In this document: positions 55,516 to 64,000 of the stretch, in pieces
Numbering within the stretch: position 1 is the first letter of the stretch
Layout: each line of letters opens with the position of its first letter
Assembly (NCBI RefSeq): GCF_902167145.1
Contig: NC_050102.1
Coordinates: forward strand, 3,720,001-3,784,000
Direction of reading: 5' to 3'
DNA length: 64,000 bases
Source: Zea mays
Lineage: Eukaryota; Streptophyta; Magnoliopsida; Poales; Poaceae
Program-made: the position numbers and the translations under genes
Notes under the pieces: generated by a model
Databases searched by the model: none
What the model saw: the letters and a program-made list of their open reading frames with translations, nothing else
Told to the model about the DNA's origin: nothing

Positions 55516-55899
55516 CATGGCCAATGTTTCTTACAATCCCTCCAACTCTCACCCTACTGGGTGAAGGTGATACCTTGTTGATTTACATCATAGGAACAAT
55601 CAACATGTTCATCACAACAATTGTGGTTCAAGAAGAAGAGGAAGATTATGCATATAAGGTACAAAGGCTAGTCTACTTCACTAGAGAGGTCATATTAGAG
55701 TCTAAAGTTCAGTAACCACACATCTAGAAATTACTCTATGTCATACTGATCATATATCACAAGATTTGCCATTACTTTGATAAGCACAACGTACTAGTGG
55801 AGAACAATTGCTCACTCTGTGACATCGTGCATAACTATGATGCCACAAGATACATTGCCAAGTCGATAGCCAAGTAAGGGGCTCTCCACATCTTTACAC

Positions 55900-56635
55900 T
55901 GCAAACACAGGGTTGACTTGTCTCTTGTGATTGTCAACGTGGGTAGTACTTTGGTATAGTCAGTGGACTAACCAGAGTATGAGATTATGTGTTGTGCAAC
56001 CATGTCTTTTGGCTTGTGTTGTGTAGGCGTGGATCACAGGGACGATGGTCGGCCAACAGCGAAGGTGGAAGGTCATATGGATTCATGTCGATGGACCGAG
56101 AGCGGCGAAGGACGAGAGCTGGGACTTGACCGAGGGACCAGAGAATCTAGGTGACTAGCCATGGTGGCTGACACCTAGGACACGCACCGACGTGAGGACG
56201 TGACAGAGGTGATCATGTCACCGACGTGGGCGCGAACCTATGGGGCACATGTCCAGGACGTGGGGGATGCGTATGGAGTACACTACTCGCGATAGTTTGG
56301 TGGTTGAGCCTCAAAACCCCCAGCACTATGGATGGCGGGTGTAGTCGAGTTTGGGCCTCAAAACTAGGTGATGCAGTCCCGGCGGGAATCGGAAGCGACA
56401 TGTGGCGTCGTCGCGAATGAAGCTTTTATAAGACTAGTTGCACAGAGAAAGAGCTCTCACTCGAGTTTGAGCTCCCTCGTCTGCTAAGTAGTACTAGACA
56501 TCTTTAGTGGGAGCTAGAGCTCTTCTCGCTCACCAACTCAGACATCATCTGAGTGTGTAATAACTTCTAATTAAGCATTTTACCCTCTCCATTTGTTTTT
56601 TCTCTAGTACTCTTAATACTTTGGTATCGTAACCA
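55900..56635 (+). mobile_element. LTR-like remnant
   Basis: GC-rich sequence with TTTTATAAGAC (TATA-like) at about 56423 and, at its right end, TTTGGTATCGTAACC. The latter resembles the Copia primer-binding site TTGGTATCAGAGC, as if an LTR ended just before it. No partner LTR or coding region is visible. Weakly supported. Confidence 0.35.
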
Positions 56636-56639
56636 AAAA

Positions 56640-59600
56640 TATATACAATGTCAAAAAAAATTCGTAAAAAACAGGCATAAGTATACGGTGGATATTTTAG
56701 ATATCTTAAATATGTCTAATATATAAAACACTAGTTTCCAATGTTGCACGAAGGACGTGTTGTCCATATTTTAACGGTAAAAAGTTAGAATTATGCGTAA
56801 ATGGAGATTCAAACCATGGTTATTGAATCCAAATCTACATTCACATCCATCTAACAAATATAACACATATCTTTATTTTATACTACATACTCAAACATAA
56901 CCAGAAACCGTAGTCCGGATATATTGTTTTGACGTTTGTACCGAGAGAAATGTTTACGATTTTTTTGGGTGCATGCAACACTTTCTAGCTAGGGCACGCG
57001 ATCACGCGAGGGAGGGAAGGATTACCGTACCATATCATGCTAGTTGTTGCATTTGTGATTTGACATGGGTAAGAAATATGCTTTGTTTATGGGGCCTATA
57101 TATTAGCTACTTCTTGACGCGCCCAACAAAAGGGAAGTCCAGATTTTCTGAGATCTAGTAGCGCATATCTGTCAGGTCACTAGGTAGTAGTGACCGGAAT
57201 TCTGCTCCTACGACCCTAGCTCCATTGACATCTGGTCAATCATGAATTGCCTACATGACTGGTATAAGGGCCAATCATCAATCCGTCTTATACGATCCAA
57301 ACGGTTTCATCTCCTTGCTAGTGGAGGTGATAAATCCATATGAAGCTAAAAATATAATAGATTCATCGGTTTTTAGTTCATTGCAAGGATAACATAAAAA
57401 TAGCTCCTTGCAATAGTGCAAAGGAGAGTTAAAGGCGAAAGCCAGAGGTTTTTTAATACGGCCTTGAAGCGGGTGGTGTACCTAGGGTTAGCTTGCTATA
57501 TATAATTAAATTTAGGCCTCGTTTGCCATACCTTCACTTTATTAGTGAATCCATTTTTTATTGCTTCAATTTTATGAGCTGCCTTAGTGAATCTTTTGGC
57601 AAAACATTTTTTACATGTCAAGCCTTTAAAACGGGAACGTATCGGATGAAAACCAATCACTTGGTACAAAACGTGCAAGCAGTTGTGAAATTTTTAAAAC
57701 ATTCCTCTCAACGTGCATCAGTTTCAAAACAACCCTTTTCACCTTCCTTGGTATATTTTTAAATACACCCTTCCAACCCTACCAACGTGTTGATTTGCAC
57801 GATTTGCACCAAATGGTTGGTCTTCATCAGATATGTTCCCCTTTAGAACATAGTCTCAAAGAAATCTACACAATGTCGACTAGACTACGTTAGAGCTAGA
57901 TAAAGCTACTATTTTTAGCTCCATCACATATACGTCCTTGTGGGAGCATATTTTAAGGGACTCTTCAGATGGACTGATCACAAAATAGCTCCTAAAGTAG
58001 GTGGAGCAATTGTGCCAAACATGTATTTATTGTACAACTCATAAATACAAAAATAAAGAAAAATAGATATTTGGAAACCAAAGAGTTAATATATTTTTTA
58101 GATAACATAATAGAGTTTTAGCCTCTACCTTTTCGAAGATGGTACACATCTGAGAGTACTAGAGCCATGAAGTTGAACTCTTACAACCAAGATAGGAAAT
58201 AAAAACGGCAAAGCAAGCACTAGTGCATAAAGGTTCAAACCAGCAGGTAGAATGACACTAAAACTGGTCTCGTTCGATTTTGAATGTTCTAGCCAAACTT
58301 TGCAAACACTACTATAATTGTTGCACCCCGCTTGTACATCCACTGATGAACGATGGGTTTATCCACCTTATTATGTTGTAGGGACCATTGTCATATTGCC
58401 ATGAAAATTACATGCAAAATATGTATTAGTTTGTCTTGATAAACACCATATTGATCCTATTCAACCATAAAGCCTAACAAAGCGCGGCTGCTCCTAACAA
58501 AATTTGATTACTAAGCTTAAGACCAAAGCCATTCAGCCAAGAACCGAACAGATTAGAAATGCTAGGGGGTGGCTGAATTCCAAAGGTGAACAACATTGAA
58601 TTCCAAACAAAGCTTGTAAAGTGTCAATCAAACAACAAATGTCAGATGGTTTCTAAAGAGTTAAAAACAACACTTCTTTTTTGCTAAGTTATCTTTAGTA
58701 AAAGTAACATTTTTGAACTACCAAAAAACATTTTTTAGTGGTATGTTTAACTTTGAGAGAGGTTTTTTCTAGAAACCTTGCAAAATTATGGACTTATACA
58801 TAGATGTGACCATGAACTTGCCATTTTTTATGGCTCCGCCAAAACAATTGGTGAGGTTGATTGGGACAAATTTTCACACCAGCCCATACTGAAAGGAAGA
58901 TTTTTTCTTACCAACCTTATTCAAAAAGAAATATTAAGTTGTATAGTCCTTAGGATAATAGGATGTTTGCCACTATATATACCATCTTTTCTTCTTGATA
59001 TCCTATAAACATTGGGCTAAACCTTACTAAACGACTTATCTCCTAACCAAATACCCCCCCTAAAACATAGTTTTTCGAAGCTTCCACTCGCCAAAAAAAC
59101 ATCCTTGACCTTCACGAGGCCACTCAAAAATGCAAATGCTCTGGCCTATGTTGCACTTGAATTAGGGATTTGATAAACATGTGTTTCTTACATAGAAGGT
59201 TTTGCCACACCCTGTTCCTATTATAAACCTAAACACCCAAATACTCAAAAGACACACACACATATATATAATGAGTTTCTATGCTTTAAATGCCTAGTCT
59301 AAATCAAAATCATCGCTAATTAACTTTTATTGTTTTGAGAAGAAATGTATTTTTCAAGAGAGGGTTGGGCGAGAGAACTATTTTTTTTCTTAAACTCCAA
59401 TTCTGAAGGAGAATCGAGTTTCTAAACTAGCCATAAGATCGTGTGCACAGTCTACCTAAAATTTATCTAAAAGTACTATTTGCACGGTAGGCTATACTGT
59501 TTACATATTAAAGTTTGAATATAAGTATGTGGATGAGTAAGTACTAGAGATAGTCTAAGAGTTGCGTGAAAATTTATATTCGCACACACAAAGTAGGAAG

Positions 59601-60962
59601 AACATGGGACGGTTGGGGAAAAAGGCTGGGTATATATGACAAGCATTTTTTTACTTTCCCAAGGATTCATCTTTTCATCTTTTGTCTCTCTCGTTCCCAG
59701 AATCATCCCAGCGGTGAAAAGCGGACGACGGAACGGTGTGTGTGTGTGTGTGAGAGAGAGAGCACGTAACACATGCACATTGCAGGGCGTTTTACGGAGG
59801 GCACACGATGCGACTCCATCGATCGACACGGACGAGAAGCTAGCGAGCTGCGACACGTGCGAGTACGCGTCCTGTGGTTTGTCCTGGTCTCCCGGCTGGT
59901 CACTCCCGGCCGGCAGATGACATGACCCGGATGCAACAATTCACAAGCCCGGGACCCGGGACTGAGGACTCCTCTCCAGGTACATACAGCAGCAGCAATA
60001 GTCATTCGCTAGCAAAAAGGGCACCGATCATGCATGCACATTCCTCGCGTAAAACCTTTATATAACAACGGATAAATTTTCAAACTTTCACCGTCTTATT
60101 GAATTTTGAGCACTGCTGCTTCTACATTTTTTGGAATATGTATTGGTAGATGACACACATCGACATTCACATCGAATCATTTTTTATTAAATTTCTCATG
60201 AAACATGTTTTGATGTTATATGTATTCGATCGGGTCTATACTCTATAGAAGGTAATACAATTTTCTATACAATTTGATTCTGGTCAAAAAAAAAGAAACA
60301 AAGTTAAACGAAGAGAAAATATAATCACATGATGCGACGGCCTAGTAAACCAGTGTGTTAGACACTTCCACAAAAATAATTATAAAAATAAATTTAATAT
60401 TGAAGTGAACATATATTCCACATATCAGATAAAATATTAAACTGGTAAAGAACAAATATTATACTTTATTTTAGTCAAAAGGTCGAGAAAGATATGAGTT
60501 GAAAATGAGCCAACCGCTTTATTATAGCTCGCCATCTGTGGGTTAACGACCCACTGATAGACGAGAAGCGGGGAGAGGAAAACAGATGTGCGCTTGGTGT
60601 ATGTAGTACGACCCCAAAAAATACCTTAAATTTAATATTACAATGAACATATAATCCATAGATTGAATATTAAACTGATAAGAATAAATGTTATATTTTA
60701 TCTTAGCCAAAATATCGATAAAAGTTTGTGTAGAAAAGGAGTTGAATCCTCTTTTTTATAGCTTGCTTGGTCGCCCTTAGGTAGTGTTTGGTTGAAGAGC
60801 CAAGTAGAACGGAACGACTCCGTTCTACTTAGCTAGCGGACTGATACATGAGAGCGCTACGGTGCGTGACACTTCCTGTCGTATTGGGCTGGGATAGTTT
60901 CTCACGTTTATATGTGAATTAACAGCCTGCCTGGTAGGCGAGAAGCAATGGGAGGAAACCAT
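56640..60962. other. Intergenic DNA upstream of the KNOX gene
   Basis: Mostly AT-rich with no supported gene. About 57511-58025 has ends GGCCTCGTTTGCCATACC and GTGCCAAAC that suggest a decayed hAT-type MITE. A (GT)n-(GA)n run lies at 59737-59761. A GC-rich island at 59800-59960 contains a G-box-like ACACGTGC (59854). None is firm. Confidence 0.45.
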
Positions 60963-61259
60963 GGGCCTGTTTGGTTCAGCTTTTTTCTGTCCAACTTTTT
61001 TGAAAATCTGGCTGTGGGAGAATCTGAGTATCATTACGATTACGTGTGGAGGAAGATAAAGTTGTTCATATAGCTCAGGATTTAGAAAGTGACGGATTCC
61101 TACTATTACAGCGACTCAACCGATTATGTGTTTATGTAGATTTTGGATGGTTTTTTCCCTAACGAATTTTATAGAAGCTGGCTAAAAAGCTGAACGTTTG
61201 GCAGTCCGCAGCAGCTTTTGGTGGCTAGAAGCTGTCAGAAGCCGAAACAATCAGGGCCC
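60963..61259. mobile_element. MITE-like element, 297 bp
   Basis: Begins GGGCCTGTTTGGTTCAGC and ends, in reverse complement, GGGCCCTGATTGTTTCGGC; AGCTTTTTTCTG and CAGCTTCTAGCC continue the partial inverted match. The 3' end lies about 750 bp upstream of the KNOX ATG. A target duplication was not found. Confidence 0.6.
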
Positions 61260-61559
61260 ATATGCGTGTGACGCAAGACTACCGTCGAATGTTTTTGCAT
61301 ATGATATGTTCCCTTTTAAGATATATAAAACTTGTTACAATAATAGAGTTGTGCAACAAATAACTTTTAAGATAGCAATGATTTTGTTTTTGCAGACAAC
61401 GATATGTTAAAGGAAGCAGTTAATACTCAAAATATATTTTATATTGGTTTTCTATACTGGAAACACTTTTAACATCTGTATGGAGGGTTATTATTGTCCT
61501 TTTGGTTTAACCTAGGCATGCATGTTCATTTTCTCATGGAGGAGCAGCCATACGTACGT

Positions 61560-62006
61560 GGATATAATTTTTTTTCAGATGAATACCCATACGGCGGCAT
61601 ACGTCCCGTGCTGCCGCTGCTGCAGTGAGATTTGACGCGAGAAAAGAGGTCGCCACCAGCCAGCCATCCACATTCCGATTCCACACAGGGCCGGCAGTAG
61701 TGCACAGTGCAGCCGCTGCTGCTCTGCCCTCTACGGCTACGAGTGCGAGGAGCCGAGGACACCTTTCCCTTTCCCTTCCACCTCCCCTCCCCTCCGTCTC
61801 TCGTCCCCATTAATATCTAGCCGCCTCTCCCCCCGTCTCTTCTCCAAAACTGTGAGCGAGAGGCAGGGAGTGCGCTCGACGGCCGCCGCCATTAGTGATT
61901 TAGTGTTGAGAGAGGGAGAGAATCTAAAGTGACCGGACGCTGTCCTTCCTTGCTGATCGGCGACACGGTCCATCCCTCCCTCGCTCGCTAGGGTTCCTTT
62001 TCGTCC
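61560..62006 (+). promoter_or_regulatory. KNOX gene promoter / 5' UTR
   Basis: The composition changes to GC-rich with long CT-rich stretches (CCTTTCCCTTTCCCTTCCAC at about 61762 and CTCTCCCCCCGTCTCTTCTC at about 61824), typical of plant leaders. ATTAATATCTAG at 61809 is the nearest AT-rich element. The start of transcription cannot be fixed by eye. The ATG context at 62007 is TCCATGG. Confidence 0.55.
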
Positions 62007-62919
62007 ATGGATCAGAGCTTCGGGAATCTCGGGGCCGGAGCTGGGAGCAGCAGCGGGGGCTCCAACTCCAAGGCGGCGGCAGCCGCCGTGTCCTCCTCGT
62101 CTTTCCTGCAGCTGCCGCTGTCGACGGCGTCCCCCGCGTACTACGGCGCGCCGCTCGCGCTCCTGCACCACGCCGCCGCGGCCCCGTCGTCGTCGCAGCA
62201 GCACCAGCAGCAGCAGCACCACCACCACTACGCCAGGCACGGCGCCGAGATGTCGGCAGCGGAGGCCGAGGCCATCAAGGCCAAGATCGTGGCGCACCCG
62301 CAGTACTCGGCGCTCCTCGCCGCCTACCTCGACTGCCAGAAAGTACTTCGCTTGAGCTACCCCGACCCCGGCTGGCGTGACCTGCCGTCGGAAAAACCGC
62401 ATCTTTTTTTATATCTTGATTCGTGAAGCGAGATTTGCTTAATTTGATGCGTAAATCTATCCACGCCTGTCGCGTCCTCACGCTCACCCTCACAGTCACA
62501 GGACAGCACGGTGGCTATGAAATGATGCGCGCGCTGTGTCTGTGTGATTGCAGGTGGGCGCGCCGCCGGACGTGCTGGAGAGGCTGACGGCCATGGCGGC
62601 AAAGCTGGACGCGCGCCCGCCGGGCCGCCACGAGCCGCGCGACCCGGAGCTGGACCAGTTCATGGTCGGTTCCCATGATCCCGTCCCCGTTCATCAATCC
62701 ACACAGCCTGCTCGAGTCTAACCTATTTTCATCTCTCTCTTCCAATCCCACGCATGATTGCTCGCGTGCAGGAGGCGTACTGTAACATGCTCGTCAAGTA
62801 CCGGGAGGAGCTCACCCGGCCGATCGACGAGGCCATGGAGTTCCTCAAGCGGGTGGAGGCGCAGCTCGACTGCATCTCCGGCGGCGGCGGCTCCTCCTCA
62901 GCGCGCCTCTCGCTCGCCG
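62007..62919 (+). CDS. rs1: Class I KNOX homeobox protein, exons 1-3 (partial)
   Basis: Exons: 62007-62342, 62554-62664, 62772-62919 (donor GTAAGAT), joining in frame for 197 residues plus one base. The Gly/Ser/Ala-rich N-terminus MDQSFGNLGAGAG leads to a Gln/His run (QQHQQQQHHHHY), KNOX1 (residues about 83-125: KIVAHPQYSALLAAYLDCQK, split by intron 1) and KNOX2 (about 144-190: DQFMEAYCNMLVKYREEL). The ELK domain and homeodomain must follow intron 3, outside the window. I recognise the N-terminus as maize rough sheath1; the duplicate gnarley1 or an ortholog in a related grass is the alternative. Class I KNOX proteins are nuclear TALE transcription factors that bind DNA with BEL1-type partners and keep shoot meristem cells undifferentiated; misexpression in leaves disturbs the sheath-blade boundary. 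No damage was seen. Confidence 0.9.
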
Positions 62920-64000
62920 GTAAGATAGATGGACCGACCGACCGATCGGGGTCGTCTTGCTGCTCGATCCCTCCTCCTTCCGCTCTCGCCGGCACCGCTC
63001 GTACATGGCATGGCGGCGGTACGTACGGCGGCCGCGTGTTTTTATATCGCCACAACCACACATACTAGGATGAGGATTGCCGCATTGGGAATGGCTGCTT
63101 TCTAGATAGTGGGGGTGGATGTGGATCATTGCCATTGTGAGCTAGTAGCTAACCTGCACCTGCCCGCCCTTCTGACCCTTCCCTCGCCATTACTTTAATC
63201 ACATCCTCCTAATTAAAAAAATCCAATTAACCACCAATCAGATAACCCCCAGCACGCGCTAATACATAGTCTAATCACGAAAGGGTTAGCCACGGGATGA
63301 GCTTTTGGTTGGCATCGAGGGCACAGTGAGGCGCCGTGTCGCATGGCCAGAGCCTCCTCTCGTTCCTCGCCATTGTTTAATCACCATCTCCGCTGGCATT
63401 ATCTTATCCTATTATTATTAATAATATTATTACCTGATGGGTTGGATCCAGCACAAGCTACTCCTTGACTGCTCTCTTTAGCCTTTCTTTTTCAACTGAC
63501 AATTGACAAGTGACAGCAAGCTTGCTTGCTTGCCTGCCTGCCTCTGATGTTGATTATTTAGGGTTCCAACTTCCAAGGCATGAGAATCCGTCTGTTTCGT
63601 TTCGCTCGTTACATCTTTGTGTGTACTGTGTAGGTATAGCTGCTGCTGCTACTCTAGTCGTAGCTAGCAGCATCCCGTCTCTCCCGTCCCATGCATCTCT
63701 TCTTTTCTTGCATCTCAGCTGTACAGTACTAGATTAGAGACAGATCAGAGGTGCATTGGGAAATGGTGCCATGGCTGACCTGTTCTTCTTCACCTGTCTC
63801 AACTGTAGTACTCCTACTCCTACTGCCATCGTGCTGGGTTGCAGCAGCACAGGCGTCTCAGTGTGTGTGTGTGAGAGAGAGATAGTCGCCGTTCGTGTCT
63901 TCCGGGGGGTGCTGCCGGCCTGCTTTGCATCTGGACGTGCAGGCGGTGCAGCTACTACAGTGTATTTGCAGATTTGTGTTTATGCTACACAGGGCCAGGG
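62920..64000 (+). other. rs1: KNOX intron 3 (5' part)
   Basis: Starts with the donor GTAAGATAGATGG and runs past the window end. It contains a (GT)n-(GA)n run at 63861-63882, and no exon-like sequence (no ELK or homeodomain) was found up to 64000. A large third intron is usual for this gene class and is known in maize knotted1 as a site of regulatory insertions. Confidence 0.8.

Larger units (their letters stand above)
49320..55880 (+). pseudogene. Old Ty3 pol remnant, split by later insertions
   Basis: Pieces in order: protease region 49345-49411 (VLIDGGVGLNITFAN); its continuation 51087-51450 (TLGIVTLPITF, FEISSFDCLYPAIFG) and the connector region to 51706 (NIFTW); RT start 54786-55110 (IKEFIHPKWLANLALV, DYIDLNKECPN); a damaged RT middle to 55330; and RNase H 55520-55880 (YKVQRLVYF, LLYVILI, HNYDATRYIAK). 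Many stops; nothing translatable. The family resembles the remnant at 494-2575 and is in the same orientation. Confidence 0.75.

Noticed and set aside
55900..56635. A small GC-rich gene
   Set aside because: No frame longer than 64 residues, no splice pattern; the TATA-like box and primer-site-like end suit an LTR remnant better.
61526..62402. 221-residue minus-strand frame over the KNOX first exon
   Set aside because: It is a shadow of the GC-rich first exon. The plus strand gives a clear KNOX protein with correct splice sites.

Overview
The window is nuclear DNA of a grass, and everything recognisable points to maize or a very close relative. A class I KNOX homeobox gene at the right edge reads like maize rough sheath1 (or its duplicate gnarley1). 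It is preceded by about 60 kb of nested transposable elements: Ty3 elements with GC-rich, tandem-repeat-bearing LTRs, two large CACTA elements and several MITEs. I found no prokaryotic or organellar gene and no tRNA or rRNA gene. The only convincing host protein-coding gene is the KNOX gene, which enters at 62007 and is cut off by the window end inside a long third intron.

Layout, left to right. 1-2575: an LTR piece in reverse orientation, then a decayed Ty3 pol (RT/RNase H). 2576-4269: AT-rich intergenic DNA with GATTAG-type repeats. 4270-9902: three non-autonomous inverted-repeat elements in a row, the outer two (4270-6296, 7608-9902) related, each next to TA-dinucleotide tracts; a (TA)n run of about 120 bp lies at 6299-6420. 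9955-10581 and 23596-24800: two halves of one decayed CACTA element, split by a 13,009-bp Tat-lineage LTR retrotransposon (10587-23595, 5-bp duplication ATATT). That retrotransposon has a broken gag, a pol with a large internal deletion and an antisense gene. 25039-25976: a pair of MITE copies and a Tourist-like MITE.

26265-37658 is a CACTA element of 11,394 bp with a TAT target duplication. On the minus strand it carries a TNP2-type transposase interrupted by only two stop codons, and a TNP1-like gene whose C-terminus is a Ulp1/C48-type cysteine peptidase domain. On the plus strand it carries two copies of a captured SINA-type RING-finger E3 ligase fragment, one on each side of the transposase. 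39924-49121 is a second CACTA family, 9,198 bp, TAA duplication: a long inverted repeat in its 5' region, a multiply broken TNP2 and an apparently intact seven-exon TNP1-like gene (506 codons).

49140-55880 is an old Ty3 pol remnant split by an LTR-like insertion (49417-51081, ACTAA), a probable 3.1-kb solo LTR (51707-54785) that contains a 660-bp tandem duplication, and a MITE. 55890-61560 is mostly unannotatable intergenic DNA with small MITEs. 61560-64000 holds the promoter/5' UTR, three exons and part of intron 3 of the KNOX gene.

The elements do not form a joint pathway. Their relationships are those of a nested insertion history. Gene functions in this window are transposition (mostly dead) plus one developmental transcription factor. 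Coordinates of exons were read by eye from splice signals and reading frame; family names for the LTR elements are from memory and were not checked by search.
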